Counted from the first letter of the stretch, positions 1 to 7,055 are shown. The stretch is DNA of 9,099 nt from Moraxellaceae bacterium (GCA_021156385.1 JAJNDL010000299.1:1-9099); one strand, 5' to 3'. Made by a program: numbers and translations. Notes: generated from the sequence alone by a model not told the origin.

Positions 1-714
<714 letters not shown>

Positions 715-1482
715 ATGACCGCCTATGTCTTTCTGCGCAGCCTCCTGGCGCCGCCCATGCTGCACATCCTGCTGTTGCTGCTGGGGCTGGTGCTGCTCTG
801 GCGCCGGTGGCGCTGGCTGGGCGGCAGCCTGATCGTCTTCTCCCTCGTCACGCTCTACCTCATGGCCACCCCCTGGGGCGCCAACACGCTTGCCCGCGGC
901 CTGGAAACTGAGAAGCCGCTGGACCTGCTGCGCCCGGAAGGCTGGCAGGGCGCCCAGGTCATCGTCGTGCTGGGCGGCGGCCATGACACGGCGCCGGAGT
1001 TCGGCGGCCGCGACGTGCCCAACTACTGGACGGCCAGCCGCCTGCGCTATGGCGCCGCGCTGTACCGGCAGACCGGCCTGCCGCTGCTGGTCAGCGGTGG
1101 CATCGTGGGCTACGGCAGGGAGTCCGAGGCCGCCATCATGGCGCGCAGCCTGCAGCAGGACCATATCGTCAATGTGCGCTGGCTGGAGGCGCGCAGCCGC
1201 ACCACCTGGGAGAACGCGCAGTACACCCGCGAGCTGCTCGAGGAAGACAACATCAATCACGTCCTGCTGGTGACGCAGGCCGCACACATGCCACGGGCAC
1301 GCCTGGCCTTCGAGCATGCCGGCTTCACCGTGACGGCGGCGCCCATCGACTTCTCGCAGCCCGAACGGATGTCCAGCCTGATGCGCTTCGCGCCGAATGC
1401 CGTCAGCCTGATGCGCTCGGCGCAGGCGCTGCACGAATACATCGGCCGGCTCGCCTATCACGCCCGCATCTGGATGGACTGA
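715..1482 (+). CDS. ElyC/YdcF-family DUF218 membrane protein
   Basis: A 255-residue inner-membrane protein of the DUF218 (YdcF/ElyC/SanA) family. ElyC in E. coli has the same plan: two N-terminal membrane segments followed by a DUF218 domain, 259 residues, linked to peptidoglycan and envelope precursor homeostasis; the biochemical activity of the family is poorly defined. Here hydrophobic segments lie at about residues 10-28 and 36-52. The domain then begins with VIVVLGGG (82-89), followed by SGG (127-129), RESEAAIMA (135-143), TTWENA (163-168) and VTQAAHMPRA (186-195), which are the usual conserved blocks. The ATG at 715 is supported by AGGGAAAGG just upstream. Its stop codon overlaps the next start by one base (TGATG), so the two genes are probably cotranscribed and translationally coupled. 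Family assignment is firm; whether it is the functional counterpart of ElyC is inference, so no gene symbol is given. Confidence 0.9.
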   Translation: MTAYVFLRSLLAPPMLHILLLLLGLVLLWRRWRWLGGSLIVFSLVTLYLMATPWGANTLARGLETEKPLDLLRPEGWQGAQVIVVLGGGHDTAPEFGGRDVPNYWTASRLRYGAALYRQTGLPLLVSGGIVGYGRESEAAIMARSLQQDHIVNVRWLEARSRTTWENAQYTRELLEEDNINHVLLVTQAAHMPRARLAFEHAGFTVTAAPIDFSQPERMSSLMRFAPNAVSLMRSAQALHEYIGRLAYHARIWMD

Positions 1483-2471
1483 TGCAGCGCATCACCGCGG
1501 TTCCCGTCAACGTCGTTACCGGCTTCCTCGGCGCCGGCAAGACCACGGCCATCCGGCATTTGCTGGAGGAGCGGCGCGAGGGCGAGCGCTGGGCCGTGCT
1601 GGTCAATGAGTTCGGAAAGATCGGCATCGACCAGGCCGTGCTGGGCGGCGAGGGCATTGCCGTGAAGGAACTGCCGGGCGGCTGCCTGTGCTGCGCCAAC
1701 CAGCTGCCGCTGCAGGTGGCACTGTCGCAGCTGCTCTCCCGCACGCGGCCGACGCGCGTGCTCATCGAGCCGACCGGGCTCGGCCATCCGGTGCGCCTGC
1801 TCGAGGCCCTGCGCGAGCCGCACTGGCGCGAGGCCCTGGACGTGCGCGCCACGCTGACACTGGTGGACGCTCGCGACCTCGCCGATCCCCGTGTCGTCGA
1901 GCACGAGACTTTCCGCGCCCAGGTCGAGGCGGCGGACGTGCTGGTGTTCAGCAAGGACGACGTGCTGGCCGAAGACGACCGCGCCCGTGCCCGCGACTTC
2001 GCCGCCGGCCTGCTGCCGCCGAAGGCGCATGTGCACTTCATGCGGGAGGGCCGCCTCGAGCGCGGCTGGCTGGACCTGCCGGGCCGGCCGCAGCCATTGC
2101 GCCGTTCGCTGCTGCACCTGCCGAAGCCGGGTGTGGCACCGGAAAGCGGCCCCGCCCTGGAGCCGCCCTACCATTACAGCGAGCGCCTCGGCGAGGCCGC
2201 CGTGGCCGGCTGGGCGTTCCCGCGCGACTGGGTGTTTGCGCACAACGCCCTGCTCGACGTGCTCTTCGGCATCGCCGACAAGCTGCGCGTGAAGGGCGTC
2301 TTCCATACCGACAGCGGCTGGATTTTCTTCAATGCCACCCGCCATGAGACGGTCGTGAACAGCGAGCCGCCGCGTAGCGACAGCCGGCTCGAGATCATTG
2401 CCGCCACGGAGTTCGACGCCGTTGGCATCGAGCAGGCCCTGCTTGCGGCCCGCCTCGGCGACCTGAAATGA
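1482..2471 (+). CDS. yeiR: YeiR-like zinc-binding GTPase (CobW/COG0523 family)
   Basis: G3E-family P-loop GTPase of the COG0523 group, which delivers or handles metal ions such as zinc in the cytoplasm. It is 329 residues, close to E. coli YeiR (about 328). Walker A is GFLGAGKTT at residues 14-22. VNEFGKIGID (41-50) is the switch region. The metal-binding signature GCLCC is at 67-71, with cysteines 68, 70 and 71. EPTGLGHP (96-103) covers the Walker B region and SKDD (157-160) takes the place of the NKxD base-recognition motif. The C-terminal CobW_C part includes RVKGVFHTDSGWIFFNATR, which resembles the matching part of YeiR. There is no histidine-rich loop of the kind seen in some metallochaperone relatives. 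It starts one base inside the stop of the upstream gene and lacks a strong Shine-Dalgarno of its own. Its last codons and stop lie in the left arm of the terminator at 2462-2504. Membership of COG0523 is certain; the YeiR subgroup is likely, from remembered sequence. Confidence 0.9.
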   Translation: MQRITAVPVNVVTGFLGAGKTTAIRHLLEERREGERWAVLVNEFGKIGIDQAVLGGEGIAVKELPGGCLCCANQLPLQVALSQLLSRTRPTRVLIEPTGLGHPVRLLEALREPHWREALDVRATLTLVDARDLADPRVVEHETFRAQVEAADVLVFSKDDVLAEDDRARARDFAAGLLPPKAHVHFMREGRLERGWLDLPGRPQPLRRSLLHLPKPGVAPESGPALEPPYHYSERLGEAAVAGWAFPRDWVFAHNALLDVLFGIADKLRVKGVFHTDSGWIFFNATRHETVVNSEPPRSDSRLEIIAATEFDAVGIEQALLAARLGDLK

Positions 2472-2504
2472 AAAAGCGGCCATCGGCCGCTTTTTCATTT
2501 CAGG
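2462..2504. terminator. Bidirectional terminator between yeiR-like gene and lnt
   Basis: A perfect inverted repeat of two 20-base arms (2462-2481 and 2485-2504) around the three-base loop ATC. The core stem GCGGCC/GGCCGC is flanked by AAAAA on the left and TTTTT on the right, so in either direction the transcript forms a GC-rich hairpin followed by five U residues. It lies between convergent genes. The left arm includes the final codons and the TGA stop (2469-2471) of the yeiR-like gene, and the lnt stop is only 11 bases beyond the right arm. Confidence 0.95.
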
Positions 2505-2514
2505 TTTTTATATT

Positions 2515-3917
2515 TCAGGACACTGGCGCCGTCCCCCGGCGTTTCCAGCCGACCAGCAAGAGCACCGCGCAGGCCGCCAGTGCCGGCCAGTTGCCCAGCA
2601 CCATGTAGGGCGTCATTCCCTGGTAGGCATGGGCAGTGGTGCGCATCACCAGGCGCTGGAAGGAAGGGGCCTGCTCACGCACCTTGCCATCCACGTCGAT
2701 GATGGCGGAGATGCCGTTGTTGGTGGCGCGGATCACTTCACGGCCGGTCTCCCTGGCGCGCATGCGCACCATCTGGAAATGCTGGTGCGGGCCGATGGAA
2801 GTGCCGAACCAGCCGTCGTTGGAGATCGTGGCGAGCACGTCGCTGTCGGCGGCAAGACGGCGCACGAGGTCGGGGTAGGCGATCTCGTAGCAGATCATGG
2901 GGCCCAGCCTGAGCTTCTGCACGGAAAGCATCTGCTGGTCGCGGCCGCCTTCCGTGAAGCTGGTCATGGGCATGTCGAAGAACGGGATGGTGCCGCGCAG
3001 CCAGCCTTCCAGCGGGATGTACTCGCCGAAGGGCACGAGGCGCTGCTTGTGGTAGACGCCGTCGCCTTCGCCGAGCGCAATGATGCTGTTGTGGATGGTG
3101 TAGGTGCGCGCGACATCGTCCACGGCGACATAGGGAATGCCGGTGACGAAGGCCGAGTGGCCGGTGAGGGCGTTGTTCTGCATCTCGGTGAGGAAGTCCA
3201 CGGACTCGTGGTAGAACATCGGGATCGCGGCTTCCGGCCAGATCACGAGGTCGCGGCCCCACTCCGTCTTCGAGAGCTGGCGATAGATGTCGACGGTCTT
3301 GTCGCGCCATTCCAGCTGCCATTTCACTTCCTGCGGGATGTTGCCCTGCACGATGCTCACCGAGAGTGCATCGCCGGTGGGCGTCGTCCACTGCACGGCC
3401 TGCAGCGCGCGCCGAAGAGCGGCGCATAGCCCGCCAGCGGCGTATCGATGAAGGCATAGCCGGTGAAGAGCCAAGGGAAGCCGGTCAGCACCCAGGAGCG
3501 CAGCCACTCGCCGAGCACCCACAGTGAGGGCAGCGCCAGCAGCGCCACCCGCTGCAGGCGGAAGCGCGCATACAGCCATCCCAGCAACGCGAAGAACAGG
3601 GCCATCACCGCGGCCAGCGCCGCCACCATGGGCGTGGCCAGCCAGGGCGGCGTATAGCCGTAGTCGTGGATGGAGACATAGAGCCAGTGCGTGCCGTAGC
3701 CCCAGAGGCCGAAGCCGTAGCACCAGGCCAGCCAGGCCGTGCGCTTCACGCCGTGGTCGCGCAGCAGTTCGCCGGCAAGACCGATGGTGAGCAGCGCGGC
3801 CGGCCAGAAATCGAAAGGGGAAAACGCAAAGGGCGTCAGCGCGCCCAGCGCCAGCATGAGCAGCGGCAGCAGGCGATGACGGCGCAGGGTGTCGAGCAGG
3901 GCGGAGAGTCGGGGCAT
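2515..3917 (-). pseudogene. lnt: Apolipoprotein N-acyltransferase, frameshifted with an internal deletion
   Basis: Lnt adds the third acyl chain to the N-terminal cysteine of lipoproteins in the inner membrane. Two conserved halves lie in different frames. The N-terminal half starts at ATG 3917 and runs to about 3411 (169 residues): several membrane helices with SPFDFWPAAL, WVLTGFPWL and DTPLAGYAPLFG. The C-terminal half runs in another frame from about 3405 to the TGA at 2515-2517: VQWTTPTGD, VSIVQGNIPQ, WPEAAIP (catalytic Glu), HKQRLVPFGEY (catalytic Lys), MICYEI (catalytic Cys, codon 2892-2890), ISNDGWFG, and a last helix. Compared with E. coli Lnt (512 residues), about 35-40 residues between GYAPLFG and LQAVQW are absent, that is, the last membrane segment(s) before the nitrilase domain; the missing length must be 3k+1 bases. 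An open frame from 3960 spans 481 codons, but its first 183 or so residues are an out-of-frame Ala/Arg/His/Pro-rich artefact. An in-frame stop just upstream makes 3917 the only ATG for the true N-terminus. The cause is either real mutation or assembly error. Confidence 0.9.
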
Positions 3918-3928
3918 GGCGTCGGGCG

Positions 3929-3950
3929 GGGAGCGGCATGTGCCGCTCCC
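3929..3950. repeat. Hairpin in the corC-lnt gap
   Basis: Perfect inverted repeat GGGAGCGGCA / TGCCGCTCCC with two bases between the 10-base arms, in the 55-base gap between the corC stop and the lnt ATG. In the minus-strand message it would form a strong hairpin ending 11 bases before the lnt start. No U tract follows in either direction, so it is not a typical intrinsic terminator; it could act on lnt translation or mRNA stability, which is inference. Confidence 0.6.
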
Positions 3951-3972
3951 GGAAATTCATCGGAAAATGGGA

Positions 3973-4824
3973 TCAGCTCTTTCTTTGCAGCCGGAGCAGG
4001 CGGATGGCACGCGAGTCGGCCGCCAGCACGGTGAAGCGCCAGTCGCCGATGGTGATCTCCTCGTCGCGCTCCGGCAGGCGCTCGAAGGCATTCATGACGA
4101 TGCCGCCGATGGTGTCGAAGTCTTCGTTGCTGAAGTCGGTGTCGAAGTGGTCGTTGAACTCGGCGATCGGCGTGATGGCCTTGACGCTGAATTCGCCGGG
4201 GCCGATCTCGCGGATCAGCACGTCCTCTTCCACCTCGTAGTCGTGCTCGTCGGCAATGTCGCCGACGATCTGCTCCAGTGCGTCTTCCAGCGTGACCAGC
4301 CCGGCGATGCCGCCGTATTCGTTCACGACGATCGCCATATGGTTGCGTTTGGCGCGGAATTCCTTGAGCAGGCGGTCGAGGCGGGTGGACTCCGGCACGA
4401 AGAACACGGGGCGCAGGTAGTCCTTGAGGTCGAAGCGCTCGCTGCGCTCCGGACTGATCAGCTTGAGCAGGTCCTTGGCGAAGAGGATGCCCATGACCTC
4501 GTCGGAGTTGTCGGCATCCAGCACCGGGAAGCGCGAGTGCGCCGAGTCGATCAGGATGGGCAGGAACTCCTTCGGCTCCATGTCGGAGCGCACCGCCACC
4601 ATCTGCGCACGCGGAATCATGATCTCGCGCACCTGGCGTTCGGAAACCTGCAGGGTGGATTCGATGATGCGCAGCGCGTCGGGGTCGAGCAGGCCGCGCT
4701 CGCCCGCGTGCTGGATGACCTCGGCGAGATCCTCGCGGTTCTGCGGTTCGCCGGAGAGGGCGTGGGTCAGGCGGCTCAGCCAGGACCGGGGTTGCTGTTC
4801 GCCCGAAGGTCGGTCTTCACTCAT
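3973..4824 (-). CDS. corC: CorC/YbeX, CBS-domain protein linked to Mg2+/Co2+ efflux
   Basis: A 283-residue cytoplasmic protein (E. coli CorC/YbeX is 292). It carries a CBS pair and a C-terminal CorC_HlyC domain. The first CBS motif spans about residues 66-125, starting at REIMIPRAQMVAV and including HSRFPVLD and GILFAKDLL. The second spans about 135-195, with MAIVVNEYGGIAGLVTLEDALEQIVGDI, the strongest family signature (given here as its region, residues 163-190). The CorC_HlyC domain covers about 205-283 with FDTIGGIVM at 236-244. In Salmonella corC affects CorA-dependent magnesium/cobalt efflux, and E. coli ybeX has been tied to ribosome metabolism and Mg2+ homeostasis. The ATG at 4824 overlaps the ybeY stop by four bases (ATGA), and AAGGAAAGAG upstream is a good ribosome binding site. 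The gene is intact. Confidence 0.96.
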   Translation of the reverse strand: MSEDRPSGEQQPRSWLSRLTHALSGEPQNREDLAEVIQHAGERGLLDPDALRIIESTLQVSERQVREIMIPRAQMVAVRSDMEPKEFLPILIDSAHSRFPVLDADNSDEVMGILFAKDLLKLISPERSERFDLKDYLRPVFFVPESTRLDRLLKEFRAKRNHMAIVVNEYGGIAGLVTLEDALEQIVGDIADEHDYEVEEDVLIREIGPGEFSVKAITPIAEFNDHFDTDFSNEDFDTIGGIVMNAFERLPERDEEITIGDWRFTVLAADSRAIRLLRLQRKS

Positions 4825-5342
4825 GGCAGGTCTCTTTCCTTAACTTGGTTCGCTTCGTCCGTTTCGTACGGATTCTCTATGCCGAGGCTGGCCAGGGCGG
4901 CGATCTCGCGCGCCTCCATGACCCCGGCGTCCTCGTCCTCGATGTGGTCGAAGCCGAGCAGGTGCAGTACCCCGTGCACCGTGAGATGGGCCCAGTGCGC
5001 GTGCACCGGCTTGCCCTCCGCGGCGGCCTCCGCGGCCACCACGGGGGCGCAGATTACCAGATCGCCCAGCGGCAGGACCTCGAGCTGCGGGCGCAGGAAG
5101 TCCGGCAGGTCGCTGGGGAAGGACAGCACGTTGGTGGGCTTGTCCTTCTCCCGGTAGTCGCGGTTCAGCGTGCGGCTCTCCTCGGCGTCGACCAAGCGCA
5201 CGGTGATTTCCACCGGCTCGGCGTGGCCGGCTTCGGCAAGCGCGGCCTCGGCCCAGCGCGTGAACTCGTCCACGCCGGGGAGGTCGGCCGCCGCGATGGC
5301 GATCTGCAGGTCGATGAGTACGCTACTGGCAGCAGGTTGCAT
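4821..5342 (-). CDS. ybeY: Endoribonuclease YbeY (rRNA maturation factor)
   Basis: A 173-residue zinc-dependent endoribonuclease acting in 16S rRNA 3'-end maturation and ribosome quality control in the cytoplasm. The family metal site HGxxHxxGxDH is seen as HGVLHLLGFDH, with histidines at 123, 127 and 133. Upstream lie the conserved LNRDYREKDKPTNVLSFP (59-76) and LGDLVICAPV (92-101), both typical of YbeY. The length is slightly above E. coli YbeY (155) through short N- and C-terminal tails. The ATG at 5342 begins six bases after the phoH stop, with AGGCG inside the end of phoH as a possible ribosome binding site. The stop overlaps the corC start by four bases. The tight packing supports one operon phoH-ybeY-corC-lnt. 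Confidence 0.97.
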   Translation of the reverse strand: MQPAASSVLIDLQIAIAAADLPGVDEFTRWAEAALAEAGHAEPVEITVRLVDAEESRTLNRDYREKDKPTNVLSFPSDLPDFLRPQLEVLPLGDLVICAPVVAAEAAAEGKPVHAHWAHLTVHGVLHLLGFDHIEDEDAGVMEAREIAALASLGIENPYETDEANQVKERDLP

Positions 5343-5348
5343 GCCAGG

Positions 5349-6279
5349 TTACGCCTGGGGCTCGTCGCCGGAGGATGCACCGGCGTCCGGCGGCGCGCTC
5401 GGGCGTACCGGGCGTTTGGCGGCGTCATGGGCCTCGTAGGCCTCGACGATGGCCTGCACCAGGCGGTGGCGGACCACGTCGCGCGAGGTGAAGCGGGTGA
5501 TATGGATGCCCTTCACGTCGTGCAGCACGCGGATGGCGTGGGCAAGGCCGGATTCCTGGCCGCGCGGCAGGTCAACCTGGGTGATGTCGCCGGTGATCAC
5601 CGCCTTGGAGCCGAACCCCAGGCGGGTGAGGAACATCTTCATCTGCTCGGGCGTGGTGTTCTGGCCTTCGTCGAGGATGATGAAGGCGTTGTTCAGCGTG
5701 CGCCCGCGCATGTAGGCCAGCGGCGCGATCTCGATGACCTGCTTCTCGATGAGCTTGGCGACGCGCTCGAAGCCCAGCATCTCGTAGAGGGCGTCGTAGA
5801 GCGGACGCAGGTAGGGGTTGATCTTCTCGGTGAGGTCGCCGGGCAGGAAGCCGAGCTTCTCGCCGGCCTCCACGGCCGGACGCACCAGCAGGATGCGGCG
5901 GATCTCGTCTTTTTCCAGCAAGTGCACGGCAGCGGCCACGGCGAGATAGGTCTTGCCGGTGCCCCACCACCTGCAGGGGCGGAGCGTCCTCGAGCGTGGC
6001 AAGCAGCACGTGCACGGCCTCGGCATCGAGGTGCTCGGTCTGGCCGGTCTCGGCGTAGAGGGTTTCCAGCACGTTCACGGCCGTGTTGACGGGGCCGGCC
6101 GGGCCTTCCACGCGAAACTGGTTGCCGCGGCTGTGGATGGCCACGCCGAGACGCTGTTCGATGAGTTTGATGTGCTCGTGGAATTGCCCGCTGAGCTCGC
6201 TGAGGCGGCGGGTATCGTTCGGTTCCAGCGTGAGCTGGCGGCGTGCGTTGGGACGGATGTTCAAGCTGGGTGTGGCCAC
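5349..6279 (-). pseudogene. ybeZ: PhoH-like ATPase YbeZ, frameshifted with an internal deletion
   Basis: PhoH-family P-loop ATPase, the usual partner of YbeY. Two conserved parts lie in different frames. The N-terminal part starts with GTG at 6279 (MATPSLNIRPNARRQLTLEP, then HIKLIEQRLGVAIHSRGNQF and LETLYAETG) and runs to about residue 100 (EDAPP, near 5980). The C-terminal part is read in another frame from [17 protein letters not shown] (from 5963) to the TAA at 5349-5351, with [42 protein letters not shown] (Walker B) and [15 protein letters not shown]. The normal Walker A is GPAGTGKT; here two tryptophan codons replace GPA, and the 40-45 residues that usually precede it (R-T-x-R-G-x-I, PNQxxY, HDIxFGVGPA) are absent. 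The missing length must be 3k+2 bases. If the DNA is right, neither frame yields a working ATPase. An open frame from 6026 gives 225 residues whose first 21 are out of frame. The start codon is uncertain: GAAAGA lies just upstream of the GTG. Confidence 0.9.
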
Positions 6280-6314
6280 TCTTTCGGGAAGTCAGGATAA
6301 CGTAATCCGGCAGG

Positions 6315-6360
6315 GCCAGTCAGCTTTCCGGCGGTGGGCGGCAGGAAGCCGGCGACTGGC
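6315..6360. repeat. Inverted repeat in the phoH leader
   Basis: GCCAGTC (6315-6321) pairs with GACTGGC (6354-6360), and inside it CCGGC (6328-6332) pairs with GCCGG (6348-6352) around a 15-base loop. It falls in the stretch that would be the 5' leader of the phoH operon if the promoter at 6376-6403 is used. There is no U tract, so it is not a standard terminator for the mgtC-like gene. Function unknown. Confidence 0.45.
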
Positions 6361-6375
6361 TCCGGCACGTCACCT

Positions 6376-6403
6376 ATATGGCGGCCGGGTACCTGTTTTC
6401 AAG
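6376..6403 (-). promoter_or_regulatory. Candidate sigma-32 (heat-shock) promoter for phoH-ybeY-corC-lnt
   Basis: On the minus strand CTTGAAA (6403-6397) matches the sigma-32 -35 element exactly, and 13 bases later CGCCATAT (6383-6376) differs from the -10 consensus CCCCATnT at one defined position. The next base is A. The site lies 96 bases upstream of the phoH start and just after the mgtC stop. E. coli ybeZ-ybeY-ybeX-lnt is known to be heat-inducible through sigma-32, which supports the call. The same DNA also contains a fair sigma-70 match (TTGAAA, 18 bases, TATAGG), so housekeeping expression from the same site is possible. Confidence 0.7.
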
Positions 6404-6415
6404 CTGAGCAGGCGG

Positions 6416-6910
6416 TCAGGAAGGCGGGCGCTCCGGCACGGACTCCGCCGCATTCCGTCCCCGCCGGCGGTGCCGGCCGGGGCGCAGCATGGCCACCATG
6501 CGCTCCTGCATGCGTGCACTGACCAGCAGCACCAGCAGGACGACGAGCATGGTAAGGGCCGAGTCCACATAGAGCCCGGCGCCGCAGCCCAGGCCCAGGA
6601 TGGTCGCCATCCAGATGGAAGCGGCGGTGGTCAATCCCTCCACACGGCCCTCGGCCTCGTTGCGCATGATCACGCCGGCTCCGAGGAAACCCACGCCGGT
6701 CATGGCGCCCTGCATGATGCGGCTGATGGAGGCCGGGTCGCGGCCGCTGAGCGTGATCACCATCCAGGCGGCATAGGCCGCGCCCAGCGCCACCAGCGCG
6801 TGGGTGCGCAGGCCGGCCGGCTTCTGCTTGATGCCGCGGTTGAGGCCGAGCACGGCGCCGCAGAAGGCGGCGCTGCCGAGGCGCAGCAGGAGGTCGAGGT
6901 GGGTGTTCAT
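6416..6910 (-). CDS. MgtC/SapB family membrane protein
   Basis: A 164-residue polytopic inner-membrane protein of the MgtC/SapB family. MgtC itself supports growth in low Mg2+ and survival in macrophages and acts on the F-ATPase; most chromosomal relatives of this short type have no assigned role. Family signatures are LGLNRGIKQKPAGLRTHALV (21-40), GVGFLGAGVI (72-81) and VEGLTTAASIW (90-100). About five hydrophobic segments can be seen: 8-23, 37-53, 66-82, 94-112 and 116-132. The C-terminal tail (from 143) is short and Arg-rich, so the longer soluble domain of Salmonella MgtC is missing. The ATG at 6910 fits the family N-terminus; in-frame starts at 6943 (ATG) and 6970 (TTG) would add unrelated residues. 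The gene sits between the miaB terminator and the phoH promoter, so it is probably a separate transcription unit. I would not call it mgtC in the virulence sense. Confidence 0.93.
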   Translation of the reverse strand: MNTHLDLLLRLGSAAFCGAVLGLNRGIKQKPAGLRTHALVALGAAYAAWMVITLSGRDPASISRIMQGAMTGVGFLGAGVIMRNEAEGRVEGLTTAASIWMATILGLGCGAGLYVDSALTMLVVLLVLLVSARMQERMVAMLRPGRHRRRGRNAAESVPERPPS

Positions 6911-6941
6911 CGGGTGCCTGCGGGCAGCGGATACTGCCTGC

Positions 6942-6970
6942 ATTGCAGGAGAGCGCGGCAGTCGCGGCAA
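6942..6970 (-). promoter_or_regulatory. Possible sigma-70 promoter of the mgtC-like gene
   Basis: TTGCCG (6970-6965) and TGCAAT (6947-6942) are each 4/6 matches to the -35 and -10 consensus with an ideal 17-base spacer, on the minus strand, about 32 bases before the ATG at 6910. The -10 box overlaps a small palindrome, CCTGCA-T-TGCAGG (6937-6949). Weak evidence by sequence alone; position is right because a terminator separates the gene from miaB. Confidence 0.35.
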
Positions 6971-7005
6971 GCTCTGCTACCAAACCTGTACAGCTCTCCG
7001 CAAAC

Positions 7006-7033
7006 ATGAAGGCCTGCATGCGCAGGCCTTCAT
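7006..7033 (-). terminator. Terminator downstream of miaB
   Basis: Perfect 12-base arms (7006-7017 and 7022-7033; core GAAGGCCTGC / GCAGGCCTTC) around the loop ATGC, beginning 22 bases past the miaB stop. In the minus direction the stem is followed by GTTTGCGG, so the U tract is short and the terminator may be only moderately efficient. It separates miaB from the mgtC-like gene. Confidence 0.7.
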
Positions 7034-7055
7034 CTGGGTGCCGTACGGCCCGGGA

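Noticed and set aside
1458..2498. 346-codon minus-strand open frame opposite the yeiR-like gene
   Set aside because: The plus strand encodes a complete COG0523 GTPase with all motifs; the minus reading has no domain and would run through the terminator stem.
3400..3420. Programmed ribosomal frameshifting in lnt
   Set aside because: There is no slippery run at the junction, and conserved protein sequence is missing rather than merely shifted; the same holds for phoH.
3400..5976. CTGCAG at or next to both the lnt and phoH break points, as if cut and rejoined at one restriction site
   Set aside because: CTGCAG is common throughout this window (for example near 351, 1710, 3551, 4649 and 7310), so its presence near two junctions is not informative.
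3889..6089. Two plus-strand open frames of 422 and 414 codons opposite corC, ybeY and phoH
   Set aside because: Both lie antisense to clearly conserved genes, have low-complexity composition and lack ribosome binding sites or family motifs.
6937..6949. Small palindrome CCTGCA-T-TGCAGG overlapping the possible mgtC -10 box as an operator
   Set aside because: Six-base arms are too short to distinguish from chance in this GC-rich sequence, and the promoter itself is weak.
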